Assembly (NCBI GenBank): GCA_963205025.1
Contig: CAUJHO010000040.1
Coordinates: 1-38,925 of the forward strand
From: Pseudomonadota bacterium
GTDB taxonomy: Bacteria > Pseudomonadota > Alphaproteobacteria > Caulobacterales > Caulobacteraceae
Length of the DNA: 38,925 bases
Direction: 5' to 3'
Position 1 is the first letter of the stretch. Every line of letters starts with the position of its first letter. The translations under genes were made by a program, and so were the position numbers. This document shows positions 25,294 through 33,867 of the stretch, piece after piece. Below the pieces are notes generated by a model. It ran no database searches and was not told the DNA's origin. It saw only the letters and a list, made by a program, of their open reading frames with translations.

Positions 25294-25685
25294 ATGGTCG
25301 CCCGCATGGGGTTGGGCCCGAAGCGATTGGCCCCCTGCTCCGACGACATCAGGGCCAGTTCGACGAAGGCCCAGCCGATCACCGCCAGGCCGAGAAAATC
25401 CAGCAATCCCTCAGGATGCGGCCAGATCATGATGAAGGCGAACAGGATCACGGCCGTCCACCAGCCTGACCGGCCCCGGTCATGCAACCGCTTGGACAGC
25501 ACGCACGCGCCCGAGAAAAACAGGAGCGGATAAGCGAACACGCCGGTGAAGACATTGCCGCCCAGCGCCGACTGATAGAGCGCCAGCATCACGATCAGAC
25601 TGACTGCCGCCAGCAGGAACGGCAGCCGACCGACCCGTCCGGACGACGAGAAGAACAGTTCGGGCCAGTCGATACGCATGTTCAT
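25290..25685 (-). CDS. DUF805 family membrane protein
   Basis: This 131-residue protein starts at ATG 25685 (AAGGGGG four bases upstream). It contains the DUF805 marks F-x5[10 protein letters not shown] near the start and [13 protein letters not shown] in the middle, with about four hydrophobic helices. The family is found in many bacteria as small inner-membrane proteins of unknown function. It converges on lipB, with which it shares the CTAG stop overlap. Confidence 0.88.
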   Translation of the reverse strand: MNMRIDWPELFFSSSGRVGRLPFLLAAVSLIVMLALYQSALGGNVFTGVFAYPLLFFSGACVLSKRLHDRGRSGWWTAVILFAFIMIWPHPEGLLDFLGLAVIGWAFVELALMSSEQGANRFGPNPMRATI

Positions 25686-25726
25686 TGTGCCCCCTTATCG
25701 CATTTCGCACCGGCTGGGCCAGCCGT

Positions 25727-26323
25727 TCAGCCCCGGAGAAAAGCGGCCCTGAACAGACGTTCCACCTCGGCGTCGATCCGGCATGGCTGGTCTATCTCCA
25801 GCACCGCGGTCAGTCGCTCGGACCAGGCCTCCCGGCGGGTCGGGGCCGACAGCCGCTCCGACGTCTCCGGCTCCAGCTTGAAGCCGATCAGCACCTTGCC
25901 CCCCTTGAGGGGACGGGCCGCCGCAAACTGGACGGACCGGGAGAAGCTGGTGAAGCTCTTTCTCTGGCCGATGACGACACCGTCGACCCGGGCCGCCACG
26001 GCTTCGAGTGCCGCCAGGATCGCGGCGCTGGCCGGGTCCTTCCACAGCTGAGCGCGCAAGCCCTCGGGGTCATCCCACCCCGGCTCCCCCGACGAATCGG
26101 CGCACGACAGAATATAGGCGGCATGGTTCACGCCGACGCCGTGCTCGGACCTCAGCCAGGTCGCCCGCTTGCCCGGTGTCGTCTCGGGGCAGGTCTTGAG
26201 GATCTCGAGCCATTCGGCCATCGGCTTGCCGGTCTGGGCCTCGAAATTGGCCTGTACGGACGCGAACCACTTCTTCTGGCGTTCAGTCATTCCCGCCATG
26301 GCCTTGTCAGCGCCTGCGCCCAT
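25727..26323 (-). CDS. DUF4287 / DUF5655 protein
   Basis: I start this 198-residue protein at ATG 26323 (AGG about nine bases upstream); ATGs at 26299 and 26290 are alternatives, and 26341 is a TTG. The N-terminal half (QKKWFASVQANFEAQTGKP, then EWLEILKTCPETTPGKRATW, GVGVNHAAYIL) matches DUF4287, and the C-terminal half (VVIGQRKSFTSFSRSVQFAA, PLKGGKVLIGFKLEP) matches DUF5655. These are soluble domains of unknown function, often found together. It is divergent from the HIT gene with only ~40 bases between the starts. Confidence 0.78.
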   Translation of the reverse strand: MGAGADKAMAGMTERQKKWFASVQANFEAQTGKPMAEWLEILKTCPETTPGKRATWLRSEHGVGVNHAAYILSCADSSGEPGWDDPEGLRAQLWKDPASAAILAALEAVAARVDGVVIGQRKSFTSFSRSVQFAAARPLKGGKVLIGFKLEPETSERLSAPTRREAWSERLTAVLEIDQPCRIDAEVERLFRAAFLRG

Positions 26324-26363
26324 CGGTGTAACCTGCCCCAAACTTCAGCTTTTGGACCCTATC

Positions 26364-26798
26364 ATGAGCCTGACCGGTGCCTACGACCTGCAAAATGTCT
26401 TCGCCAGGATTCTGCGCGGGGAACTGCCGGCGATCAAAGTCTTCGAGGATGACCGCGTGCTGGCCTTGATGGACGTCTTTCCCCAGTCCGAAGGCCATGT
26501 CCTGATCATTTCCAAGGTATCGCAGGCGCGCAACCTGATCGAGGCCGAACCCGAGGTGGTCGCCGAGCTGGCCGGGGCCGCCCAGCGGATCGCCGCAGCC
26601 ATGCCGACGGCCCTTGGCTGCGAGGGCGTCTCGATCATGCAGTTCAATGGATCAGCCGCGGGCCAGACGGTCTTCCACCTGCATTTCCATGCCATTCCGC
26701 GCTGGTCAGACCGGCCGCTGGGCAATCACGGCTCGGGCCAGATGGCCGATGTGGAAGATCTGAAAGTCACGGCCAGGCGGATCGCCGACCACCTCTAG
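26364..26798 (+). CDS. HIT family hydrolase
   Basis: This 144-residue protein has the histidine triad HLHFHAIPR (His105, His107, His109) and a preceding NGSAAGQTVFHLH. It also shows VFARILRGELPAIKVFEDD, characteristic of the HINT/Hit-like branch. Such enzymes hydrolyse nucleoside phosphoramidates or related mononucleotides, commonly purine nucleoside phosphoramidates in HinT relatives. The short divergent spacing to the DUF4287 gene suggests shared or overlapping promoters. It converges on the lipoprotein gene. Confidence 0.92.
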   Translation: MSLTGAYDLQNVFARILRGELPAIKVFEDDRVLALMDVFPQSEGHVLIISKVSQARNLIEAEPEVVAELAGAAQRIAAAMPTALGCEGVSIMQFNGSAAGQTVFHLHFHAIPRWSDRPLGNHGSGQMADVEDLKVTARRIADHL

Positions 26799-26819
26799 CG
26801 GCAGATCGTTCATCTCGGC

Positions 26820-27569
26820 TCACGGCAACAGGATCCAGGTCGTCTGGTTGCCCCCGCCCGGCAGGACCCAGGCGATGCGAACCGCATCCTCGAGATGCGC
26901 CACTTCGAGTGGGCCTGAAGCGCGCTGCGGCTGCAGGTCGACACGGCGATCGACGCGATCCCCTCCGTCATTGACCGTGATCTGATGCGGGCCGGCGCTG
27001 ACCGTCGAACTCAGCACCGTGAACCACAGCCCGCTTTCGTCGGCCTGGTCCGCCCCGCGATCCTGGCCGTCGAGGCTGACACGGACCCTGTCCCCCGGAG
27101 TCGAACGGCCCGCCAGAGCAACCCCGCCCCCGGCATCCATGTCGACGACAGCCAGCAACGGTGCCGGCCCGACCGGCAACGACGCACCACCGATTCTCAA
27201 CATCACAGACCGGCTGGGCACATTCGCCGGCGAAAACAGCCATCCATCGCTGGAGACGGACTGGCCGGCGCGCTCGACGCTCAGGTTGAACAACAGATCG
27301 CCGCCGCTGCCGGCAGGCATCGCAATCGAGAAGGTGCCGTTGGCGTCGGCGGTACCGCCATGCGCGGTGCCGTCCATCTGGATGACCCGAACCCGCTCGT
27401 CCGGACCCGCCCGGCCGGACACGGTGAGTTGCCCAGGTGCCGCGACCGCGACGTTGTCGGCCACAGGGGGAGCGGTATAGGCCGGCGCATCGGAGGAAAC
27501 GTCGGTCGGGGCCGCGTCCGGCGCACAACCGGCCAGGACCAGGCCGACCATCACCATTCGTCTGTGCAT
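26820..27569 (-). CDS. Putative lipoprotein with two duplicated beta-rich segments
   Basis: The 249-residue protein has a lipoprotein signal MHRRMVMVGLVLAGCAPDA (lipobox LAGC, Cys15). The mature part is Gly/Ala/Val rich. Two segments resemble each other: ~46-96 (LTVSGRAGPDERVRVIQMDG ... DANGTFSI) and ~147-200 (VALAGRSTPGDRVRVSLDGQ ... DESGLWFTV), each ending near a conserved Phe or Trp. These look like tandem immunoglobulin-like beta domains as in Ig-like adhesin or peptidoglycan-associated proteins. No specific function is visible. ATG 27569 is divergent from the LOG gene. Confidence 0.8.
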   Translation of the reverse strand: MHRRMVMVGLVLAGCAPDAAPTDVSSDAPAYTAPPVADNVAVAAPGQLTVSGRAGPDERVRVIQMDGTAHGGTADANGTFSIAMPAGSGGDLLFNLSVERAGQSVSSDGWLFSPANVPSRSVMLRIGGASLPVGPAPLLAVVDMDAGGGVALAGRSTPGDRVRVSLDGQDRGADQADESGLWFTVLSSTVSAGPHQITVNDGGDRVDRRVDLQPQRASGPLEVAHLEDAVRIAWVLPGGGNQTTWILLP

Positions 27570-27658
27570 TGTGCTCGTCCCGCTAGGTGAAGTCTGCGAC
27601 CTTTGCTAGAGGCTTTCGCCCCCGGATGGAAACATCCGCCCACCGCAAAGGACCTCGC

Positions 27659-28225
27659 TTGGCCCAGCCCCCGACCCAACTCGACTCCGTCTGCGTTTTC
27701 TGTGGCTCGTCCATGGGCGGCAAGCCCGTCTTTGAACGGGTCGCGCGCGAACTGGGCACAGCCCTGGCGCTCGAGCAACTCCGACTGGTCTATGGTGGCG
27801 GTGGCGTCGGCCTGATGGGGACCACGGCCCGCGCCGCCCATGAGGCCGGGGGACGGGTCTTGGGGATCATGCCGGATTTCCTGCGCGCCAAGGAACGCCT
27901 GCTCGACGAGGTCGAGACGGTGGTTGTCGAGACGATGCATGAGCGCAAGGCCATGATGTACGACGCCTCGGAGGCCTTTGTCGTCCTGCCCGGCGGGATC
28001 GGCACCCTGGAGGAAGCCATCGAGCTGATGTCCTGGCGGCGCCTGAACCTGCACCTCAAGCCGATCTGGTTCGTCAATACCGAGGGCTTCTGGGACGCCC
28101 TGATCGAGCTGTTCCACAACAACGTCTCGACCGGCATGACCCCGGAGTGGTTCCTGGAAACCTTCGAAGTGGTCGATGATGTGCCGCAACTGATGGCCTC
28201 GATGAAGATGTGGTTCAATCGCTAG
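27659..28225 (+). CDS. LOG family protein (cytokinin riboside 5'-monophosphate phosphoribohydrolase-like)
   Basis: I favour TTG 27659 (188 residues; AAAGGA six bases upstream); an ATG at 27626 would add 11 residues. The LOG signatures are CVFCGSS, VYGGGGVGLMGTTA, ETMHERKAMM and PGGIGTLEEAIELM. LOG proteins cleave nucleoside 5'-monophosphates to base and ribose 5-phosphate, and in bacteria act on AMP or related nucleotides; TIGR00730 is the common bacterial form. It lies directly upstream of alr on the same strand, 36 bases apart, which suggests co-transcription. Confidence 0.88.
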   Translation: MAQPPTQLDSVCVFCGSSMGGKPVFERVARELGTALALEQLRLVYGGGGVGLMGTTARAAHEAGGRVLGIMPDFLRAKERLLDEVETVVVETMHERKAMMYDASEAFVVLPGGIGTLEEAIELMSWRRLNLHLKPIWFVNTEGFWDALIELFHNNVSTGMTPEWFLETFEVVDDVPQLMASMKMWFNR

Positions 28226-28261
28226 GCTTGTGCCGCGCAACCCTTGAGGCATAAGGCCTGA

Positions 28262-29299
28262 ATGCCCTCCCCGGCCAAGCTCACCGTCGACCTCAGCGCC
28301 CTTACGGCCAATTTCCACACGCTTGAGCAGCTGGGCGGTGCCCCGGTACATCCTGTGGTCAAGGCCGACGCCTATGGCCTGGGGGCCGCCGCCGTCGCGC
28401 GCAAGCTGATGCTGGAGGGCGCGGGCACCTTCTTCGTCGCGCGCCTGACCGAGGGCGAGGCCCTGCGCCAGACACTCGGCTCGCGGCCGACCATCTACGT
28501 CATGGACGGGTGCGGGCCGCACGACATCCTGCGGCTGCAGGCGGCCCAGCTGCGTCCGGTCCTGAATACGCCCGAACAGATCCGCCGCTGGCTCGGGTCG
28601 GACGGAGGGGCCTGCGCCCTGCACATCGACACCGGCATGAACCGCCTGGGTGTGCGCCCGGAGGACGCGCCGGACCCCTTTGCCGGTCTCGAAATGGTCC
28701 TGAGCCACCTTGCCTGTGCCGACGATCCCTATGACGCGATGAACGCCGCCCAGCGCGCCGCCTTTGAACTGGTCAGTCGGCGCTATCCCGGCACGATCCG
28801 CTCCTTCGCCAACTCGGGCGGTGTCTTCCTGGGACCTGACTATGCCTTTGACGCCTTGCGCCCCGGCATCAGCCTGTATGGGGGTGGCCCGGAGGGTCGC
28901 CCGGACCTGCGCCTGAAACCCGTCGCCGCCTTTCGCGCCGAGGTGATCCAGGTCCGTGAAGTGCCCGAGGGCGAGACGGTCGGCTATGCCCGCGGTTTTA
29001 CCGCCGCCCAGCCCCGTACCGTCGCCATTGCGGCCGTCGGCTATGCGGACGGCGTGCTGCGTTCAAACAGCCCGGACGGCAAGGTCTGGGTCGCTGATGA
29101 ACTGCGTCCGATCCTCGGGCGCGTTTCGATGGACCTGCTGGCGGTCGATGTGACCGACCTGGCGGTCCGGGCCGGCGACCCCATTGAACTTTTCGGGCCG
29201 AACCGCCCGATCGATGACGCGGCCGCCGACTGCGGCACCATCGCCTATGAGCTCCTCACCTCGGTCAATCCGCGCGTACCGCGCGTCTATGTCGGCTGA
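28262..29299 (+). CDS. alr: Alanine racemase
   Basis: The 345-residue protein has the PLP Lys34 in VVKADAYGLG and the second catalytic base, Tyr242, in ETVGYARGF, followed by AVGYADGVLR and GRVSMDLLAVDVT near the end. It interconverts L- and D-alanine for peptidoglycan synthesis. ATG 28262 has AAGG five bases upstream. It sits in a plus-strand run with the LOG gene before it, then a small secreted protein, radA, cvpA and purF. Length is a little short for the family (360 is usual) but all core motifs are kept. Confidence 0.96.
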   Translation: MPSPAKLTVDLSALTANFHTLEQLGGAPVHPVVKADAYGLGAAAVARKLMLEGAGTFFVARLTEGEALRQTLGSRPTIYVMDGCGPHDILRLQAAQLRPVLNTPEQIRRWLGSDGGACALHIDTGMNRLGVRPEDAPDPFAGLEMVLSHLACADDPYDAMNAAQRAAFELVSRRYPGTIRSFANSGGVFLGPDYAFDALRPGISLYGGGPEGRPDLRLKPVAAFRAEVIQVREVPEGETVGYARGFTAAQPRTVAIAAVGYADGVLRSNSPDGKVWVADELRPILGRVSMDLLAVDVTDLAVRAGDPIELFGPNRPIDDAAADCGTIAYELLTSVNPRVPRVYVG

Positions 29300-29349
29300 C
29301 CGCTGCGGATTGACAGGCCCGAAGCGGCCTTACAGGGTCGTCGGAGGGG

Positions 29350-29368
29350 TTTCGCCGGATTGGCGAAA
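29350..29368 (+). promoter_or_regulatory. Small hairpin in the leader of the secreted protein gene
   Basis: TTTCGCC-GGATT-GGCGAAA forms a perfect 7-bp stem with a 5-nt loop, two bases before the GGGAGG ribosome-binding site of the gene at 29382. It could be an alr terminator without a U tract, or a leader structure that affects translation. Confidence 0.4.
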
Positions 29369-29381
29369 ACGGGAGGAAACC

Positions 29382-29720
29382 ATGAAGAAGCTCATTCTGG
29401 CCGCCGTCGTCGGCCTGTTTGCCGCGTCGGGCGCTCTGGCCCAACCGACCGCCGACAGCCTGGTCGGGCACTCGGTCCGCTCCGTCGCTGAGGACGGCAC
29501 CACGACCATCGTCTCGTTCGAAGCCAACGGCGTCGCCCATCTGATGGTAGGCAACCAGCACATCACCGGGGCCTGGTCGCTTCAAAACAACCAGCTGTGC
29601 TTCGACTGGCCGGGCCGTGCGCGAGAGTGCTGGCCCTGGGACGGCTCCCTGCGCCCTGGCGTCACCGTCACGGCAACCAGCGACCAGGGCAACACGCGCC
29701 AGGTCACGCTCGAAAACTAG
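29382..29720 (+). CDS. Small secreted protein, unknown function
   Basis: This 112-residue protein has a strong signal peptide (MKKLILAAVVGLFAASGALA, then QPTADS) and a mature part of about 92 residues with only two cysteines, Cys73 and Cys83 (LCFDWPGRARECWPW), which could form one disulfide around a Trp-rich loop. ATG 29382 has GGGAGG five bases upstream. I do not recognise a family. It lies between alr and radA, in an otherwise conserved order, and the hairpin at 29350-29368 is just before it. Confidence 0.8.
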   Translation: MKKLILAAVVGLFAASGALAQPTADSLVGHSVRSVAEDGTTTIVSFEANGVAHLMVGNQHITGAWSLQNNQLCFDWPGRARECWPWDGSLRPGVTVTATSDQGNTRQVTLEN

Positions 29721-29802
29721 CACTCGCTCCGACCGCGGCTGACGCAGCGCTGCGCCAATCGGGGCGCGGCGGAATCGATCCGTCTCTGCTAGAGAGCTGA
29801 TC

Positions 29803-31179
29803 ATGGCCCGCGACGGTGCAATCTATGTTTGTCAGTCTTGCGGTGCGGTCCACCCCAAGTGGTCCGGCCAGTGCGGGGCCTGTCAGGCCTGGAATACCCT
29901 TGTCGAAGAAACCCAGAGCCGTCCGCCCGGCACCCTCAAGCCCAGCCGCGCGCGCGGCCTGGCCTTCGAAGACCTGCGCTCGGACAATCCGGAGCCGCCG
30001 CGCCTGGCCACCGGCGTCACCGAATTTGACCGGGTTTGCGGCGGCGGCGTCGTGCCCGGCTCGGCCATCCTGCTGTCGGGCGATCCCGGCGTCGGCAAGT
30101 CGACGCTGCTGCTTCAGGTCACGGCCCAGGCCGCCGCGCGCGGGGCCCGCGTGGCCTATATCTCGGGCGAGGAGGCGATCGAACAGATCCGGTCTCGCGC
30201 CGCCCGCATGGGGCTGGCCGACGCGCCCGTGAATCTGGCGGCAGAGACCTCGCTGCGTGAAATCCTCGACGGCCTCAAGCGCGACAGTTTTGATCTGGTC
30301 ATCGTCGATTCCGTCCAGACCCTGTGGTCGGATTCGCATGAGGCCGGCCCGGGTTCGGTCACCCAGGTCCGCGCCTGCGCCGGCGAGTTGGTCCGCTTTG
30401 CCAAGAAGCGGGGCGTCGCCATAGTCCTGGTCGGCCATGTCACCAAGGACGGCCAGGTCGCCGGGCCGCGCGTGGTCGAACACATGGTCGATGCCGTCCT
30501 CTCCTTCGAGGGCGAGCGCGGCTATCCGTTCCGTATCCTGCGCGCCGGCAAGAACCGCTTTGGGGCTACCGACGAGATCGGCGTCTTCGAAATGGGCGAC
30601 CGTGGCCTGATCGAGGTGCCCAATCCGTCTGCCCTGTTTCTGGGCGAGGGCGGCGAACGGGCGGCCGGTTCGGTGGTCTTCGCCGGCATCGAGGGCTCGC
30701 GTCCTGTTCTGGTCGAGGTCCAGGCCCTGGTGGCTCCCTCGGCCTATGGTACGCCCCGGCGCGCGGTCGTCGGCTGGGACAATGGGCGCCTCGCCATGGT
30801 CCTGGCGGTGCTGGAGGCGCGCTGCGGGGTCGGGTTCGGCGACAAGGACGTCTATCTGAACGTGGCTGGAGGCTTGCGAATCTCCGAGCCGGCCGCCGAC
30901 CTTGCCGCCGCTGTCGCCCTGGTGTCCTCGGCCCTGGACCGGCCCCTGCCCGACGGTATGGTTGTCTTTGGCGAGATTAGCCTTTCGGGTGAGGTTCGCC
31001 CGGTCAACCGCATGGAATCGCGCATGAAAGAAGCGCGAAAGCTGGGTTTTGACGCCGCCCTTGCTCCGGCCCAGGCCGCCGAGAGCGGCATCCTGGAGGT
31101 CAATTCGGTGTCGCGCCTTGCCGAAGCCGTGCAGCGCATTGATGATAGGGCCTTCAGTTCACAGGCCCCGCGCGCATGA
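29803..31179 (+). CDS. radA: DNA repair protein RadA/Sms
   Basis: This 458-residue RadA has the N-terminal C4 zinc finger (Cys10, Cys13, Cys24, Cys27), the Walker A loop GDPGVGKS (93-100), the RadA-specific KNRFG motif (250-254) and a C-terminal Lon-like domain (VVFGEISLSGEVRPV). It is a RecA-like branch-migration helicase that helps process recombination intermediates. ATG 29803 has AGAG nearby. Its stop overlaps the cvpA start (ATGA at 31176-31179), so cvpA and then purF are translationally coupled to it. Confidence 0.97.
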   Translation: MARDGAIYVCQSCGAVHPKWSGQCGACQAWNTLVEETQSRPPGTLKPSRARGLAFEDLRSDNPEPPRLATGVTEFDRVCGGGVVPGSAILLSGDPGVGKSTLLLQVTAQAAARGARVAYISGEEAIEQIRSRAARMGLADAPVNLAAETSLREILDGLKRDSFDLVIVDSVQTLWSDSHEAGPGSVTQVRACAGELVRFAKKRGVAIVLVGHVTKDGQVAGPRVVEHMVDAVLSFEGERGYPFRILRAGKNRFGATDEIGVFEMGDRGLIEVPNPSALFLGEGGERAAGSVVFAGIEGSRPVLVEVQALVAPSAYGTPRRAVVGWDNGRLAMVLAVLEARCGVGFGDKDVYLNVAGGLRISEPAADLAAAVALVSSALDRPLPDGMVVFGEISLSGEVRPVNRMESRMKEARKLGFDAALAPAQAAESGILEVNSVSRLAEAVQRIDDRAFSSQAPRA

Positions 31180-31763
31180 CCGGCTACGACCTGTTCGCTC
31201 TCGTCGTCATCGTCTTTTCTGCCATGGCCGGCTGGGTGCGTGGCGGTGCCCGCGAAATCATCACCTTCCTGTCCTTCATCCTGGCGGCCCTGATCGCGCT
31301 GATCGCGCTGCCGATCACCGGACCGGTGTTCAGAGGCATCTTCGACCCCGACTGGATCGGGACGGGGCTGGCGGCGCTGGTCAGCTTCCTGGCCGTCTAT
31401 TTCGGCGTCCGGCTGGTCGGCGCGATGCTTGGTCGGTCCTTGCGCGACAGCACCCTGTCCGGATTTGATCGAGCCCTCGGGGTTGCCTTCGGCTCGCTTC
31501 GCGCGTTGATCCTGCTGGGCGTGGTTCACCTGATCGTCTTCGCCTCGAGCACCCCCAACCCGCCGCCCGGGTGGCTGACCAATGCGGCGGTCTATCCGCT
31601 CAGTGCCCGAGCCGCCCGCCTGATCCAGACCATCCTGCCCAACATCGGGCGGGCCGCCGATCAGGTGGCCCCGGTCGTCATCGATTCCGCGCGGCGCGGT
31701 GCCACGGACCAGCCGCAATCTCCGGCTAACGAGCCGCCCTCCGAAACTGGACGCCAGCCATGA
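31176..31763 (+). CDS. cvpA: CvpA family membrane protein
   Basis: This 195-residue protein has four hydrophobic helices, beginning YDLFALVVIVFSAMAGWVRG and including REIITFLSFILAAL, as in CvpA. The C-terminal ~40 residues are hydrophilic. CvpA was named for colicin V production in E. coli; its usual place next to purF and its role remain unclear, possibly in envelope homeostasis. It overlaps radA upstream and purF downstream by ATGA at both ends, a tight three-gene unit. Confidence 0.9.
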   Translation: MTGYDLFALVVIVFSAMAGWVRGGAREIITFLSFILAALIALIALPITGPVFRGIFDPDWIGTGLAALVSFLAVYFGVRLVGAMLGRSLRDSTLSGFDRALGVAFGSLRALILLGVVHLIVFASSTPNPPPGWLTNAAVYPLSARAARLIQTILPNIGRAADQVAPVVIDSARRGATDQPQSPANEPPSETGRQP

Positions 31764-33256
31764 CCGCCCTCCCCAGCGGCAACGCCCCTCTGCATCGCGA
31801 TCCCGACGATGACACCCTGCGCCTCGAATGCGGCGTCTGCGGCGTCTGGGGAGCCCCCGAGGACGAGGCGTCTTCCATCGTGGCGCTCGGCCTGCATGCG
31901 CTCCAGCATCGCGGCCAGGAGGCCTGCGGCATCGCCAGCGTCAAATCCGAGATGTTCCACACCGAGCGCCAGCGCGGCCTGGTCGGGGATGTCTTCGGCG
32001 GCGCTGACCTGTCGACCCGGATGCCGGGCGAGGCGGCGGTCGGCCACACCCGCTATTCGACGGCCGGCGGATCGTCGGACCGCAACATCCAGCCGATGTA
32101 CGCCGATCTCGATTCCGGCGGCATCGCCATCGCCCACAACGGCAACCTGACCAACTTCCTGTTTCTCAGGAACCGGCTGGTCAGCGAGGGTTCGATCTTC
32201 CAGTCGACCTCGGATTCTGAAGTCATCCTGCATCTGATCGCACGCAGCCGCAAAGCCAAGATCGTCGACCGCTTCATCGACGCGCTCGGAGCCATCGAGG
32301 GTGGCTATGCCCTGGTCGCCCAGACCCGGCACAAGATGATCGGCGCGCGCGATCCGCTGGGCATCCGTCCGCTCGTGCTCGGGCGTCTCGGTGACGCCTG
32401 GGTGCTGGCGTCAGAGACCTGCGCCCTGGACATGATGGGGGCCACCTTCGTGCGCGACATCGAACATGGCGAGGTGGTCGTCATCGACCGCGACGGCCTG
32501 CGGTCGCTCAAGCCGCTTCAGGCCAGGGAGCCTCGCCCCTGCCTGTTCGAATATGTCTATTTCTCCCGGCCGGACTCCGTTGTGAACGGTCGCTCGGTCT
32601 ATGAGGTCCGCAAGGCCATGGGCCGGGGTCTGGCCATCGAACACGCCGTCGAGGCCGACATCGTGGTGCCGGTTCCGGATTCCGGCGTACCGGCCGCCCT
32701 GGGTTATGCCCAGGAGAGCGGCATTCCCTTCGAGATGGGGATCATTCGCAGCCACTATCTTGGCCGCACCTTCATCCAGCCCAGCCAGGGTGCCCGCCAG
32801 CGCGGCGTGCGGATGAAGCACAGCCCAAATCGCGCGGCCCTGGCCGGCAAGCGGGTGGTGCTGATCGACGATTCCATTGTGCGCGGCACGACCTCGCTCA
32901 AGCTGGTGCGGGCCGTGCGTGAGGCCGGGGCCCGGGAAGTCCACCTGCGGTCTGCCAGCCCCGAGCTGAAATACCCGGACTTCTACGGCATCGACATGCC
33001 TGACCGCGACCAACTGATGGCTGCCCGCATGACCCACGAGGAGATGCGCCGGGCGCTGGAGGTCGATACCCTGGGCTTCCTGTCCATCGACGGCCTCTAT
33101 CGCGCCGTCGGCGAGCCGGGCCGTGACAACGCCAACCCCCAGTTTACCGACCACTATTTCACCGGCGACTATCCGACCCGCCTGCTCGACCGCGAAATCG
33201 CCGCCGGCGGCAATGAGACCATCGCCAAACAGCTTTCCCTGTTGGTGAGTGCCTGA
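31760..33256 (+). CDS. purF: Amidophosphoribosyltransferase
   Basis: This 498-residue enzyme starts at ATG 31760 (ATGA overlap with cvpA). A short propeptide is followed by Cys24 in LECGVCGVWG, the N-terminal nucleophile of the glutaminase domain. The PRPP loop is VVLIDDSIVRGTTS. The first committed step of purine synthesis is PRPP + Gln to phosphoribosylamine. In Bacillus-type PurF an iron-sulfur cluster uses four cysteines; here only the first (RPCLFEYVYF) is present and the second is Asp (YPDFYGID), so no cluster is expected. Confidence 0.97.
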   Translation: MTALPSGNAPLHRDPDDDTLRLECGVCGVWGAPEDEASSIVALGLHALQHRGQEACGIASVKSEMFHTERQRGLVGDVFGGADLSTRMPGEAAVGHTRYSTAGGSSDRNIQPMYADLDSGGIAIAHNGNLTNFLFLRNRLVSEGSIFQSTSDSEVILHLIARSRKAKIVDRFIDALGAIEGGYALVAQTRHKMIGARDPLGIRPLVLGRLGDAWVLASETCALDMMGATFVRDIEHGEVVVIDRDGLRSLKPLQAREPRPCLFEYVYFSRPDSVVNGRSVYEVRKAMGRGLAIEHAVEADIVVPVPDSGVPAALGYAQESGIPFEMGIIRSHYLGRTFIQPSQGARQRGVRMKHSPNRAALAGKRVVLIDDSIVRGTTSLKLVRAVREAGAREVHLRSASPELKYPDFYGIDMPDRDQLMAARMTHEEMRRALEVDTLGFLSIDGLYRAVGEPGRDNANPQFTDHYFTGDYPTRLLDREIAAGGNETIAKQLSLLVSA

Positions 33257-33298
33257 AGGGCGTTCTACTGGAACGAACCGGTTATCTCAGCAGGCGAT

Positions 33299-33604
33299 CT
33301 AGGTTCGCGGCGCTGACGGTCGCCAGTTGCGGGCACCATGAACCACTCTCAGGAGAGTGACCGCCTCCCCCAGGGGTGTAACGTCAAGCTGGTAAACGAG
33401 GATGTAGGGCGAGCCCCTCACTGGTTTCTCATATACTCCCGGCGCATAGCTCGGTCGCCCGGTTGCGAACTCTCCCAATAGTCGCGCGGACTCATCGATC
33501 CGCTCCAAGAGACCTTCCGCGTTCCTTTTGCTGTCAGCTGCCACATAGGCAAAGACGGCGTCGACCTGCTCGATGGCCTCGATGGACCAGCGAACACGCC
33601 TCAT
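33299..33604 (-). CDS. RelE/ParE-family toxin
   Basis: This 101-residue protein has the RelE/ParE pattern: RRVRWSIEAIEQVDAVFAYV at the start, a conserved ARLLGEFATGRPS with the R-P-S turn, then SPYILVYQLD and VTLLRVVHGARNW near the C-terminus. These toxins are endoribonucleases (RelE type) or gyrase poisons (ParE type); the sequence does not distinguish them. ATG 33604 overlaps the antitoxin stop (ATGA), so the toxin is translated after the antitoxin. It lies opposite to purF and the SDR gene, a likely recent insertion between them. Confidence 0.88.
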   Translation of the reverse strand: MRRVRWSIEAIEQVDAVFAYVAADSKRNAEGLLERIDESARLLGEFATGRPSYAPGVYEKPVRGSPYILVYQLDVTPLGEAVTLLRVVHGARNWRPSAPRT

Positions 33605-33858
33605 TTCTCGCGTCCGTTTTTCTCAATAGTCGATCGGAACCGTGCCATGGCGTCATCGTGCGACAGTGTCCGGCCTTCGCGGACATCGTCTCGCGCGCGC
33701 TCGATAGATGCGAGGATCTCGCTCTCGGATTCGACAAACCCCGCAATTGCTTCGGCTGCGAGAAAGGAGCTGGTCCGCCGCGTCTGGTTCGCAAGCGCAA
33801 CGAGGCGATCCTTGAGTTCGGATGAAACGCGAACCGTGATTACCGCCGACTTGCCCAT
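33601..33858 (-). CDS. Ribbon-helix-helix antitoxin (CopG/ParD-like)
   Basis: This 85-residue protein has an N-terminal ribbon-helix-helix domain (VITVRVSSELKDRLVALANQ, TRRTSSFLAAEAIAGFVES) and a C-terminal tail (HDDAMARFRSTIEKNGREK) that should wrap the toxin. GAGAG stands upstream of ATG 33858. The domain should bind its own promoter; an inverted repeat CGTAT-N8-ATACG is at 33868-33885, a few bases upstream of the start. The gene comes first in the pair, the usual order. Confidence 0.88.
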   Translation of the reverse strand: MGKSAVITVRVSSELKDRLVALANQTRRTSSFLAAEAIAGFVESESEILASIERARDDVREGRTLSHDDAMARFRSTIEKNGREK

Positions 33859-33867
33859 GTCATCTCT

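Noticed and set aside
33257..33298. GTTC-N5-GAAC after purF as a LexA box
   Set aside because: Alphaproteobacterial LexA uses a direct GTTC-N7-GTTC repeat; this is an inverted pair with the wrong spacing and lies after genes.
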